Source: Lachancea mirantina
Lineage: Eukaryota > Ascomycota > Saccharomycetes > Saccharomycetales > Saccharomycetaceae
Assembly: GCA_900074745.1 (NCBI GenBank)
Contig: LT598466.1
Location: 868,001-932,000, forward strand
Reading direction: 5' to 3'
DNA length: 64,000 nucleotides
Shown here: piece after piece, positions 9,611-18,341 of the stretch
How positions within the stretch are numbered: the first letter of the stretch is position 1
Layout of the letters: each line of letters starts with the position of its first letter
Notes under the pieces: model-generated
Database searches by the model: none
Told to the model about the DNA's origin: nothing
The model's input: the letters and a program-made list of their open reading frames with translations, nothing else
Made by a program: the position numbers and the translations under genes

Positions 9611-9751
9611 TGCAGTGGTGTAGTGCTGGTGAACAAGACGTTGGGATGGAACGGGCCGAGTAGAAGGTGTAAGAAAGCGTAACAAGATGTAAGTAAGCGT
9701 GCATAGGCGTGGGTAAGCGAGCGTCAGCGAGCGTAAGCGCGTGGTAGGACG

Positions 9752-9759
9752 TATAAAAG
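9752..9759 (+). promoter_or_regulatory. TATA box of the SUN-family gene
   Basis: TATAAAAG lies 72 bp upstream of the ATG at 9824, a usual distance for a TATA-containing yeast promoter. Confidence 0.6.
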
Positions 9760-9823
9760 CGAGCCATGCTCGCGATGCAATCTGTCAAGATCTCCATAGA
9801 TCGCAGATCGCACATTCGTACCA

Positions 9824-10882
9824 ATGCTCACTCAAACGCTCGCTCCAGTGGTTGCGCTTTCGCTTGCAGGCAGCGCCTACGGCGCTGCCTTCGATTCCTA
9901 TGATCACCTGCACGCACGTGACTTTGCCGAACAACAGGGCAAACAGGTGCATGGCACCCGAGTCGCACATCTGTTCCGGCGCTCCGGCACTTGCCAGTTC
10001 CCAGACTACGAGGGCATGGTCGCAGTGCAGTCTGGCGGCCAGAACGGGGGCTGGGCGCTCAGTTCCGACCAACAATGCTCGTACGGGTCGTGGTGCCCCT
10101 ATGCGTGCCAGCCGGGCCAACTCATGGCGCAGTGGGACTCGAGTTCCACGTCGTATTCGTACCCGCAATCCCAGTACGGCGGCCTGTACTGCGACGAGAA
10201 CGGTAACTTGCAAAAATCGCGTTCGGACCAAGACTATTGCACCGACGGCACGGGAACCGTCCGCGCGACCAACAACGCCAATTCGGGTGTCTCCTTCTGC
10301 CAGACCGTGTTACCGGGTAACGAGGAAATGCTGATCCCCACCTCGGTCGACTCGGGCTCCTCCCAGTCCCTCGCTGTGCCCGGTCCGGATTATTGGGCTG
10401 GCACTGCAGCACATTACTACGTGAACGCACCGGGTGTTTCGACGTCGGACGCGTGCCAGTGGGGGTCCAGTGCAAATGCACAGGGAAACTGGGCACCTTA
10501 CGTCGCAGGTATGAACACTGACAGCTCTCAAAACACCTTTGTCAAGATCGGTTGGAACCCAGTTTACTTGGAAAGCTCCAGTCCCTTCCGTAACCAAATG
10601 CCAGACTTTGGAATCAAGGTCACTTGCGACGACGAGTCCAGTTGTACCGGGTTGCCCTGCGGTATTGACCCATCATCCCAGAGCGTGAACGAGGTTTCTG
10701 GTGACGGGTCCGCGGGCGATGGTGGTGCTCAGTTCTGCGTTGTCACGGTGAAAAACGGTGCTAAAGCCAGTATCGAGGTCTTTGACAGCGACGGGAATTC
10801 CAAATCCAAGCGTGATGTCGCGCACCACGGCCACGCAGCCGTAGCAGTCGAGACCGTCTACAAGACGGTCACGGCGGCATAA
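9824..10882 (+). CDS. SUN-family cell-wall protein (YMR244W-like)
   Basis: SUN proteins (Uth1, Nca3, Sim1, Sun4) are secreted, wall-associated and linked to beta-glucan remodelling and septation. The 352-residue protein starts with a signal peptide (LAPVVALSLAGSAYGA, about residues 6-21), followed by a possible Kex2-type basic site (LFRR). The cysteine-rich SUN domain then fills most of the protein, including the C-x5-C-x3-C signature in CSYGSWCPYAC and the downstream block PDYWAGTAAHYYVNAPG. The serine/threonine-rich linker of Sim1/Sun4 is missing. YMR244W (about 355 residues) is the closest in length and has the same neighbours: ZRC1 on one side, COA6 on the other. Confidence 0.9.
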   Translation: MLTQTLAPVVALSLAGSAYGAAFDSYDHLHARDFAEQQGKQVHGTRVAHLFRRSGTCQFPDYEGMVAVQSGGQNGGWALSSDQQCSYGSWCPYACQPGQLMAQWDSSSTSYSYPQSQYGGLYCDENGNLQKSRSDQDYCTDGTGTVRATNNANSGVSFCQTVLPGNEEMLIPTSVDSGSSQSLAVPGPDYWAGTAAHYYVNAPGVSTSDACQWGSSANAQGNWAPYVAGMNTDSSQNTFVKIGWNPVYLESSSPFRNQMPDFGIKVTCDDESSCTGLPCGIDPSSQSVNEVSGDGSAGDGGAQFCVVTVKNGAKASIEVFDSDGNSKSKRDVAHHGHAAVAVETVYKTVTAA

Positions 10883-10920
10883 ACGTGGAAGTATTCCTCT
10901 TCATCGTGTAAGTAGTTTCT

Positions 10921-11013
10921 TTGTATGGTTCAGGTAGTAATCGGGTTTTGTTACGTTTTCACTCGCGGTTCCATTGTATGGTTCAGGTGGTAATTAGGGT
11001 TTGGTATGTTCAC
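10921..11013. repeat. Degenerate 53-bp direct repeat downstream of the SUN gene
   Basis: TTGTATGGTTCAGGTAGTAAT at 10921 recurs as TTGTATGGTTCAGGTGGTAAT at 10974, and the match continues with changes for about 40 bp. It lies in the convergent 3' region of the SUN gene and COA6 and may form part of a terminator. Confidence 0.65.
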
Positions 11014-11100
11014 GCATGGTTTGTTAACTGAATATCATATAAAGGCTACGTATCGCGCAGCTAGTGGAGGGAGGGAGCACGCCGGGTGCTAGTGCACCGT

Positions 11101-11433
11101 CTAGCGGCGCACCAGCCCTGGGAGCTCAATCTTCTGAGCATTTTTTTCTTCCATCTCTTTCATGAATTTCTCACGCTTGTAATCCACGACCCGCTTCTCC
11201 TTGAAATACTTGATCCAGCTCGTTGCACAATCCTGTTCGAACCGAGACTCTTCTTTGCTGCACTGGCTTTTGATGGCACCCGTTTGACTCGGATCCAACG
11301 CGTTCACGACTTCGATTCGGTCCAGACATGTGAAAAATGCGTCTCGGCTCTCCCAGCACTGTTTGCGCGACGAACGCATCGGGGGTTTGCTAGGATCGTC
11401 CATGGGCTTTGGTGAGGAGGAAAACCAGCCCAT
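11101..11433 (-). CDS. COA6: Cytochrome c oxidase assembly factor COA6
   Basis: Small intermembrane-space protein that helps deliver copper to Cox2 during complex IV assembly. The 110-residue protein has the COA6 signature: a CX9C pair (CWESRDAFFTC, about residues 26-36) and a CX10C pair (CSKEESRFEQDC, about 58-69), followed by WIKYFKEKRVVDYKRE, which is almost the same in yeast. There is no cleavable presequence, as usual for Mia40 substrates. Its place next to the SUN gene matches YMR244W / YMR244C-A, and it is the last gene of the first conserved block. Confidence 0.93.
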   Translation of the reverse strand: MGWFSSSPKPMDDPSKPPMRSSRKQCWESRDAFFTCLDRIEVVNALDPSQTGAIKSQCSKEESRFEQDCATSWIKYFKEKRVVDYKREKFMKEMEEKNAQKIELPGLVRR

Positions 11434-11630
11434 TGCTAAGGGCTTTGGATAGCTTTGGTGGGCTTGTCTTGACTAGTCGTGGTGATGTTAAATGCATTTC
11501 GTATATACTACAGTACCGATATATGAAATTAGTACCAAGTGATGAGCTGGGAAGTCAGGTGACGAGAAGCTGATAGCAGCTGATCGCAGCCTATTAGCGG
11601 GAATGTAATCTGTAGCTGTGTGGCGCTCTG

Positions 11631-11666
11631 GTTGGGGCTCTAGTTGGGGCTCTAGTTGGGGCTCTG
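11631..11666. repeat. Three 12-bp tandem repeats (GTTGGGGCTCTA)
   Basis: GTTGGGGCTCTA, GTTGGGGCTCTA and GTTGGGGCTCTG are consecutive. They lie 25 bp past the CAR1 stop codon, inside the short gap where the two conserved gene-order blocks meet. Confidence 0.9.
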
Positions 11667-11691
11667 GCTGGCCAGAGGCCGAGCAAAAAGC

Positions 11692-12657
11692 TTATGTCAA
11701 CGTCTCGCCCAATGCGCATCTGACAATGGCACAGCCGGTCGAAATCGTGTCGACAACGTGGAGCTCTTTGCTGGCAAGGTCCGGGTTGCACTCGACAACG
11801 TCGAGGGCCACCAGTTTGCCAGTTTCAGCGACCCGTTCCGCAATGAACAGGCCTTCTCTGAGTGTAAGACCTCCACGGACTGGAGTACCCGTCGCGGGCA
11901 CGAAAAGTGGGTCAATTGCGTCCACGTCGTAGGAGAGCATGACGGGCGCGGTGCCTGAAGGGTTGATCGCCTCTAGAGCCATCTCGATGACTTTGTTGAT
12001 GCCAAAACGGTCGACATGGTACATGGAGAACGCGGCGATGCCATTGTCACGCAAAAGCTTCTTCTCACCTTCGTCCACGTCGCGCAGTCCGACGTACGCG
12101 ATCCTGCTGGGTTTCAAACACTTGGGCACCCAACGCAAGGCGTCAGGAGTGTTTTCGCTGTCGAGTCCCAGCAAAAACGACACGGGGCATCCGTGCAAAT
12201 TGCCCGACCCGGTTGTCGTAGGAGTGTTGATGTCAGCGTGCGCGTCGATCCACAGCAAACACGCGTCCGGATACCGGTCGAAAGTGCCTGCGACGGAGCC
12301 AATGGCGATGGAGTGATCGCCTCCAAGCGTCACGGGCAGTTCGTTGTTGTGTGCGGCGCGCTTCACGGACTCGTACACGAGTTGTGTCGCCTCGCCTACC
12401 ATGTTGGGCAGTTTGACTTTGCCTTGGAAATCGTAAGCGGCCGCAGCCTTCTTGTTCGCTTCGTATTCTTTGCCGTGCAATGGTTCTTCGACCTTGACGT
12501 CCCATCCGATCTGCTCGAGCTGTTCCTTGATACCGTGACGCATCAGGTACTTGGGACCGTCTTCGACACCCGAATGGCCCTGCCCGCCGGAAAACGGCGC
12601 GAGCACTAGCGTAGTCTTTTTGGACTTGAAAAACTCGTAACTTGGTTCTGTGAGCAT
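11692..12657 (-). CDS. CAR1: Arginase
   Basis: Hydrolyses arginine to ornithine and urea in the cytosol, the first step of arginine breakdown. The 321-residue protein (yeast Car1 333) has all three manganese-binding blocks of the ureohydrolase family: [10 protein letters not shown] (about residues 115-124), [11 protein letters not shown] (about 138-148) and [11 protein letters not shown] (about 233-243), plus the C-terminal [11 protein letters not shown]. The start is the ATG at 12655-12657. Its position next to PEX25 matches YPL111W-YPL112C. Two GATAAG elements 275-290 bp upstream suggest nitrogen-catabolite control, as known for CAR1. Confidence 0.97.
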   Translation of the reverse strand: MLTEPSYEFFKSKKTTLVLAPFSGGQGHSGVEDGPKYLMRHGIKEQLEQIGWDVKVEEPLHGKEYEANKKAAAAYDFQGKVKLPNMVGEATQLVYESVKRAAHNNELPVTLGGDHSIAIGSVAGTFDRYPDACLLWIDAHADINTPTTTGSGNLHGCPVSFLLGLDSENTPDALRWVPKCLKPSRIAYVGLRDVDEGEKKLLRDNGIAAFSMYHVDRFGINKVIEMALEAINPSGTAPVMLSYDVDAIDPLFVPATGTPVRGGLTLREGLFIAERVAETGKLVALDVVECNPDLASKELHVVDTISTGCAIVRCALGETLT

Positions 12658-12931
12658 TGGTCTGGTTTCTGTGACTGTGGGTAGCTTCTGCGACTGTCTA
12701 CCTGTTTCTGTCTACTACTATATACTTTTAACTACTGGTACTCCCGTGTCCCACACCCGCCTTATATACCGTTTCTGGTCTCCGTTACTTGCACTTAGCG
12801 TTCATCAAACGTAAATGCCGTATCCTCGAGTTCCTGTTTTTCAGTTATTGTCGCTTTGATCCTAAGTGATAAAAGAAGCGAAATCACCGACAAACACCGT
12901 CATTGAGCGCAAACAACGTGTGAGCCCCACG

Positions 12932-12946
12932 CTTATCGCACTTATC
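12932..12946 (-). promoter_or_regulatory. Paired GATAAG sites upstream of CAR1
   Basis: CTTATC occurs at 12932-12937 and 12941-12946 (GATAAG on the CAR1 strand), the element bound by Gln3/Gat1. Another GATAAG lies near 13076. CAR1 is a known nitrogen-catabolite-repressed gene in S. cerevisiae. The function here is inferred from the motif. Confidence 0.45.
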
Positions 12947-13309
12947 GTACTTACTAAAACATTGGTCGCTACTACGCACTAAACAAACTACAACGGCACT
13001 CACTGGCCTCTGTCCATCACTGGAGGCTCATTCTACAACTTCAACACCGTGTAGTGAAAGAGATAGAGAGAGGACGATAAGCTTGATAACGTGTACGTAC
13101 AGAGTGATGTACAAGAGTGTGTAGCATACCAGCTGTTATTGTCTCGCCGATTCGAGACAAATCGCAGACACAATGGACAACGTTGCTGAGATCTCGGCCT
13201 TCTTATGCCTTGTGAGATTCGCGCTGGCGTCCATAACAGACTTCGAAGACCTGGACGGGTCACGTGACGTTTACGCACCACCCGCAGTATCTGCGCAGTC
13301 TAACAAATG

Positions 13310-13333
13310 ACGAGCACGTCTTCTCGTGCTCGT
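13310..13333. repeat. Perfect 9-bp inverted repeat (hairpin)
   Basis: ACGAGCACG, a 6-base spacer TCTTCT, then CGTGCTCGT. It lies in the intergenic region far from either gene's expected 3' end. Confidence 0.8.
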
Positions 13334-13776
13334 ATAGGGGAGCAGATGGGCAAACTTGGCAAGCGAGTCTCTGGTAAGAGTTGTGAAGACTGAGAGCTTT
13401 TCTCCGTCAAACATGACACCCTCAGTTCTTCAGCTAGTTAATTTTCACCTAGAGGATTAAAGATGAGAATGGAGACACTCCCGTAACTTGTGATATAGTG
13501 GCTGTCGGGAAATCACTTCAAACGTTTTTAATTCAGTGCATTTCATATGAAATTGTTATACAGTACCCTAGGGCGAGTCTCTGACAGACTCTGTGACAAG
13601 GGGCGGATCCCCTCAATGGCGAATTGCTTATCATGCTTGATACAACCTAGCAGCAGTAGAATACTTTAAAGCGTCACGCACTCTCACCTGTTTTCCGCGG
13701 CTGAGGGCTCCTAATTGATCACGCTGCGTGTTACGACCGCTATGTTAAGTTTTTCCTCTTGAATTTTCAATAAGGC

Positions 13777-13848
13777 AGCGCCGTGGCGCAGTGGAAGCGC
13801 GCAGGGCTCATAACCCTGATGTCCTAGGATCGAAACCTAGCGGCGCTA
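13777..13848 (+). tRNA. Initiator tRNA-Met (CAT)
   Basis: 72 nt. The acceptor stem AGCGCCG / CGGCGCT has the A1:U72 pair typical of eukaryotic initiators. The D-arm/A-box is TGGCGCAGTGG, the anticodon stem-loop CAGGGCTCATAACCCTG contains CAT, and the T loop holds the initiator-specific ATCGAAA instead of TTCGAAA. There is no intron. It is nearly identical to S. cerevisiae tRNAi-Met. A run of eight T (13855-13862) follows as Pol III terminator. Confidence 0.98.
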
Positions 13849-14005
13849 GTTGTCTTTTTTTTCCCGCCCCATCACCAACCGGCCTCGATGAGCCCAGGCA
13901 TGAAAAAGTAGGTAATGTGCCCAAGGTGATAGTAGTAACTGATAAGAACTCGGACAAGCCCTTCGTGTCTGTTCGTCTGATCCCATACGAAGCCCGCGCT
14001 GATTC

Positions 14006-15214
14006 ATGGATCCGCAACCCTACAGCGATTTTTACTCCTCCCACAACCTTCTTCAGGAATTCCACATGCTTCAAGAAAAGCTGCCCATCAACTTGGAAGT
14101 CAAAGAGTCCGGCGACGAAAACGGGCGTGACAGCGACGCCGAGACGCCGCAGTCACCGTGCGAGGCAGAGGAAGTGCCCGTGCAGCAGCCGGCCACGCAG
14201 GACGCTGCTTCGCAGCGTCCTGCTGCGGCCATGCCCGTCAGAAACCTCGACGTCTTGGAGGCAGCGTTCAACTCCCTCAGTGGGAAAGATCGTATCGCCA
14301 AGATCATCAAGTATGTGTTGGACCTGCTGCGGCTGTTTGTCGCGCGTAGTCGCAAGGGCATCACGCAGTGGGACCCACAGGTGCTACAGTACTATTCGAA
14401 AGTGCTTGCGAAACTGAACTTGCGACTCTTGGTGCGGCATCCGGTCACGATCCTGAAAATCGTCGTGGTCGCGGCGTTCCGTAACTTTGAGTCTCGCGCT
14501 TTGCTTGTGAGCACCAGCCTAAGCATGTTTCGCCAGATTTTGAGATTCGGCGGGACCCCCTTCCGCCTCGCCAAACTGTGGTCCAAGATCGCACGAACCA
14601 CTGAGGCCCTTGCGCACAAGGCTCAGTCCGGGAACACCGCTGTCACGGCAATTGCCAAGATTTGGGGCTCTGAACAGTCCCTGGGCGATTTCATCGACCT
14701 GTACTACGGCATAATGGACGAACTCATGCTCTTACATAAGTTCAAGCTTTGGTCCCACGCCGGTTTTTACTCCTGGGTGGCCAAGCACGAAGCCCTCTCC
14801 TGGTACTACGATATCATGCTAGGGCTCAAGAAAAACTGGTGTGCGTTGCAACTGCTAAACCAGTCCCAACTCGAGCTTCAAATACAACTACAAGTGAAAG
14901 CGCGTGCGCTGCAACTTTCCAGCAAACTTCGCGGCTCTACCAACTCCCCCATCAAACAACAACTGCTACAGGACCTGCAGGCTGATCACGCTACAGATAC
15001 GAGCATTCAACAAGAGCTGGACTCCATCCAGCGTCAAAAAGGCATTTTGTACTTGGATCTCATCCGTCTATCGTTCGATTTCCTTGCTAACACTACTGAC
15101 GTTTTCCATCTCAAGACCCCACCTGGAACTTACGCCGTCTTGTCCTTGGCATCGGGTATTACCGGATTCAATAAAATATGGATAAACTGCAAACGGGACC
15201 TTTCGGGGATTTAG
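14006..15214 (+). CDS. PEX25: Peroxisomal membrane peroxin PEX25
   Basis: Peripheral peroxisomal membrane protein of the Pex11/Pex25/Pex27 family, which acts in peroxisome proliferation and recruits Rho1. The protein has 402 residues (yeast Pex25 394). A polar N-terminal third of about 75 residues is followed by a Pex11-like helical region starting at VLEAAFNSLSGKDRIAKIIKY and running through amphipathic segments to the C-terminus. It lies next to CAR1 and the YPL113C-like gene, as YPL112C does. As the pre-duplication form it represents the ancestor of PEX25 and PEX27. The ATG at 14006 gives the family length. Confidence 0.9.
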   Translation: MDPQPYSDFYSSHNLLQEFHMLQEKLPINLEVKESGDENGRDSDAETPQSPCEAEEVPVQQPATQDAASQRPAAAMPVRNLDVLEAAFNSLSGKDRIAKIIKYVLDLLRLFVARSRKGITQWDPQVLQYYSKVLAKLNLRLLVRHPVTILKIVVVAAFRNFESRALLVSTSLSMFRQILRFGGTPFRLAKLWSKIARTTEALAHKAQSGNTAVTAIAKIWGSEQSLGDFIDLYYGIMDELMLLHKFKLWSHAGFYSWVAKHEALSWYYDIMLGLKKNWCALQLLNQSQLELQIQLQVKARALQLSSKLRGSTNSPIKQQLLQDLQADHATDTSIQQELDSIQRQKGILYLDLIRLSFDFLANTTDVFHLKTPPGTYAVLSLASGITGFNKIWINCKRDLSGI

Positions 15215-15471
15215 ATTTTCTTGATGTGGCCATGCTTGTATAATTAATACCTGAACTGTAAGCAAGTTACAAGAGCGAAACACTAACCAGAAGACGGTAC
15301 TGAGCTGATCGAATTGAGCCGACTAAACTCTAACCTCTTTAATTGAATTAGTTCTGGAAACACCGGGCAACCTTTTGGAAAAGGGTTACCTGAATTGCAC
15401 CCGAAATTTTATCACAACGAGATCAACAAACATCATCAACTTTGGCAAAAATATCACTCCCACAAGCCGTT
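15215..15471. other. Intergenic PEX25-YPL113C-like
   Basis: A 257-bp gap between two plus-strand genes. Nothing beyond the expected terminator and promoter is visible. Confidence 0.35.
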
Positions 15472-16593
15472 ATGACCACGAAACCTAAATGTTTGATTCC
15501 GTACTGCAATCGCCACGATGCTGCAGACACAATTGCGGAATGGCGAGAATTGGAAACTTCGATGGATTTACTCAAAGTGAGATTCAATGACCCGTTGGAT
15601 TTGGAAAAATATATGAGAACCTCTCAATTCGAGGCCCTGTGGGTTACAGAAGACATATTTGTGTTTCTAGGAGGACTAGAACGTTATTACGATCATTTTC
15701 CCAAGACGCTACGGGCAATCGTTGTTCCATGGGTTGGAATCGATTTTATTGACAAATCCAAGCTGAAACAAGAGAAAAACATTGTCTTGTGCAACATTGG
15801 TCCCAATGCGTCTGAGTACGTTTCTGAAATTGCACTTCACTTGACGATCAGTTGTTTTCGGTTGACGTCTTTCTGGGAACATACTTTTAGATCTGTCGAG
15901 CAGGGAAGTGTTAGTAGATGCAGAGATTATATTGGAGGGAAACTCGAGGGTGCCGACAAGTTTCCGTCGAAACTTGACAGCGAACATGCCAAGAGTTTGA
16001 ATATGGCTCAAGACTTCGTTGTAGGTGGTAAGAAAGTGGAATCATCTGGTCAGAAACATGCTTTAGTACTTGGATTTGGATCCATTGGCCAAGCAATTGG
16101 TAAAAAATTGTATAATGCTCTAGACATGACTGTGCATTATTATAAACGTTCGGGGCCAATGTCTGCGGAAAATCTGGGCTACAGTGCTATTTTCCACGAT
16201 AGTCTGGATGATCCAGAGACTTGGCATGATGCTGACGTTATAGTACTTGCTTTACCGTCTTCTGAATCTACAAATGATCTTATAAATGAGGAAACCCTGG
16301 CACTTTGCAAAGACGGAGTTCGAATAGTCAACGTGGGTCGCGGCTCATGCGTTGATGAAGATGCACTTCTCAAGGCACTGGATACCGGTAGAGTGACAAG
16401 CGCAGGATTGGATGTCTACAGAAACGAAGAAACGCAGATTGACGGCAGATTTTTAAATCGGTGGGATGTGACCTTGCTTCCACATATAGGCAGTGCAGTA
16501 ACGGACATTATCGAGAAACAAACCAGAGTCACATTACAAAATCTGGAAAGTATTTTCTTGAAGAACGAAGGAGGTGTGTATCCTGTAAACTGA
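15472..16593 (+). CDS. D-isomer-specific 2-hydroxyacid dehydrogenase (YPL113C-like, putative glyoxylate reductase)
   Basis: 373 residues counted from the ATG at 15472; the frame opens 30 nt earlier but only with TTG. The protein has an N-terminal substrate domain, then an NAD-binding Rossmann fold with GFGSIGQAIG (GxGxxG, about residue 200). The three catalytic residues of the family are present: Arg in VNVGRGSCVDEDAL, Glu in LDVYRNEE and His in LLPHIGS. It aligns along its length with S. cerevisiae YPL113C and holds the same place beside PEX25. The substrate is not known from the sequence; glyoxylate or hydroxypyruvate is the usual guess. Confidence 0.92.
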   Translation: MTTKPKCLIPYCNRHDAADTIAEWRELETSMDLLKVRFNDPLDLEKYMRTSQFEALWVTEDIFVFLGGLERYYDHFPKTLRAIVVPWVGIDFIDKSKLKQEKNIVLCNIGPNASEYVSEIALHLTISCFRLTSFWEHTFRSVEQGSVSRCRDYIGGKLEGADKFPSKLDSEHAKSLNMAQDFVVGGKKVESSGQKHALVLGFGSIGQAIGKKLYNALDMTVHYYKRSGPMSAENLGYSAIFHDSLDDPETWHDADVIVLALPSSESTNDLINEETLALCKDGVRIVNVGRGSCVDEDALLKALDTGRVTSAGLDVYRNEETQIDGRFLNRWDVTLLPHIGSAVTDIIEKQTRVTLQNLESIFLKNEGGVYPVN

Positions 16594-16692
16594 CGTTGCT
16601 GACATGTCACTGCTTTAACTATTTACTTTTACATTGCTATCTTTTGGTGTAATTCATTCGTCTTTGCCACTATATGCAACCCCCCGCTCCGG

Positions 16693-17355
16693 TCACCATT
16701 CAGTCTCACCTTGTGCTTTTTGAAATGCATAATCTTTATGATTGATGGTGGCAAGCCCATCTTTCAAATTACATTTCCATTTGTTTTTAACACGCAATAC
16801 TTTCTCATACAAGCACAACACTATATTCTCATCTTGACCTTCTTCTTCGCCTGACGAATTCAAATAATCATCCTCCGAGTCATCTAAATCAGAATTAATC
16901 TCGTCTGTCTCCAACAGTGCACTTTTTTTCGCTTGTTTCGCTTGTAATTTCAATTGTTCTGCAATTTGACCGTCAGGATCTTCCGTGGTCAATTCTATTT
17001 CTTGTTTCTCGTCGCCCTCTTCGTGTTTCGTCTGCGTCATAGGGCCCGTGTGCTGCTGTGAAAGATCCGTTTTGACGTCTTCTGGCGAAAGTGTCGGTAG
17101 TGAAAGCCCATGAGGATCCATTACCGATTGCGATATACTAGCAGAGTGCTGTAACTGTCCATTCAATCCACCGGCTTCCTCGGGGTCCCACATGAATCTA
17201 GCTGCTCGACTGTCGGACAATTTAGCTTGCCATACTGCTTTCAAATCTTGTAGCGTTTGTTCATCAATACCAGCACTTTCAAAGTCTTCTCTCACTTCAT
17301 TGATAACGTTTTCTACTACTCTTTCGTAGACACCAGCGGCTTCTAGATTGGACAT
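16693..17355 (-). CDS. TOA1: TFIIA large subunit
   Basis: General RNA polymerase II factor that stabilises TBP on TATA DNA together with Toa2. The N-terminal helical domain (VYERVVENVINEVREDFESAGIDEQTL... in two parts, residues 8-50) and the C-terminal beta-barrel segment (ENIVLCLYEKVLRVKNKWKC, then INHKDYAFQKAQGETEW) are both clear. The acidic stretch before the barrel (DDSEDDYLNSSGEEEG) is typical. The length of 220 residues against 286 in S. cerevisiae comes from a shorter, non-conserved linker. It is adjacent to SLK19 as YOR194C-YOR195W. Confidence 0.95.
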   Translation of the reverse strand: MSNLEAAGVYERVVENVINEVREDFESAGIDEQTLQDLKAVWQAKLSDSRAARFMWDPEEAGGLNGQLQHSASISQSVMDPHGLSLPTLSPEDVKTDLSQQHTGPMTQTKHEEGDEKQEIELTTEDPDGQIAEQLKLQAKQAKKSALLETDEINSDLDDSEDDYLNSSGEEEGQDENIVLCLYEKVLRVKNKWKCNLKDGLATINHKDYAFQKAQGETEW

Positions 17356-18341
17356 TCGAGGTCTACTTATATGCTAGTTTCTTACTGATCGTCCCTCGAA
17401 GGTATAAATACTCCTTAGGATTTTAATTTTTCACTCCTACATCTCACTTGAAAAGATGAGAATTGGTGAAAAACTAGGTGGAAACCAGGTGAAATAGACC
17501 AAATATACGGGGAATCATGGTTTTTTCAGGGAAAACTATGTGCTCTCACGACGTAGTAACGTTCTTCATTGTTTTCTTTTGGTAAAGGTGTTTTTTCTCT
17601 AATTTTCCCTGTCTTTTTAGCTGTTTTGTAGCAGTCAGTAGGTGCCGACTAGTTGAAAAGGGAGATGAATACGATTATGTAGGCCCGTATCTCGAGAACT
17701 GCTCGATGTCGCCTGGGAGCTGGGATTCAGCATAAAAATGTCTGGTAATCATTAAACTTAAGCCCAGAGTACACTTTGTTGAGCCTTTTTCTAATAGGTT
17801 GTCAATGAAGATCATTAACTATGTATCGATCCTATCTAAATATTCCTATGGCTCATCGCTTCGCTTTGTTTGGCAAGCGCATCAACTAGCAACTGATAAG
17901 AGCCGGATGGCATGCTTACTTGTTTCTTTAGATCTTTCAAGCACTTCGGGATCCTACTTTAGAACGAGCATTGTACATTACTATGAGCCCAGGAGCTCTC
18001 TACAGTCCAGGAACTTAAGGTATATAGACGATGTGATTCTTCAGATCCTTCGAGCACTACGGTGTCCTATACTGATAATGCTATGAAGGACCATTTATAC
18101 TAATTAAACCGTGAAAATGCTGATCAAAATGGGCACATATTAGAGCCTGAGTAGCGGCCATTTGAGTCACTTGTAAACGAGAGCTGTCTAATTCACACCT
18201 CGTCCTCTTTAGTTATCTTGTCTTGTTTTCCTTTCCTTTGGTATTCACCATGGTAATGATCTACCTTTAATATCTAAAAACAAGAACAGCGACAAAACAA
18301 CAAAAGCGGTTAACACGGTGACATCAGTGATTTGAGGACGG
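17356..18341. other. Divergent region TOA1-SLK19
   Basis: About 1 kb without a recognised gene. A 95-codon plus-strand ORF at 17799-18086 has no familiar features. Two similar segments, at about 17934 and 18041 (AGATCTTTCAAGCACTTCGG / AGATCCTTCGAGCACTACGG), hint at an old duplication of about 107 bp. Confidence 0.4.

Larger units (their letters stand above)
8683..9823. other. Divergent promoter region ZRC1/COT1 - SUN gene
   Basis: About 1.1 kb without a gene. It contains three degenerate copies of a 13-bp word close to AACGGGTATTCGT at 9069, 9132 and 9199, then purine-rich tandem repeats at 9540-9610 built on GGTGTAGGTA and GGTGGAGGTAAA. Next come AAGCG-rich repeats at 9660-9745 and a TATA box at 9752. 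The minus-strand ORF across the repeats is a by-product of the repeat. Confidence 0.5.
12658..13776. other. Intergenic CAR1 - tRNA-iMet
   Basis: About 1.1 kb without a protein gene. It holds the CAR1 promoter with GATA sites and a perfect 9-bp inverted repeat at 13310-13333. Short repeated words such as GAGTCTCTG occur at about 13359 and 13575. No LTR is recognised near the tRNA. Confidence 0.4.

Noticed and set aside
9456-9824. 122-codon minus-strand ORF rich in Thr/Ser
   Set aside because: It is produced by the purine-rich tandem repeat in the SUN gene promoter; its repetitive Thr/Ser content reflects the repeat.
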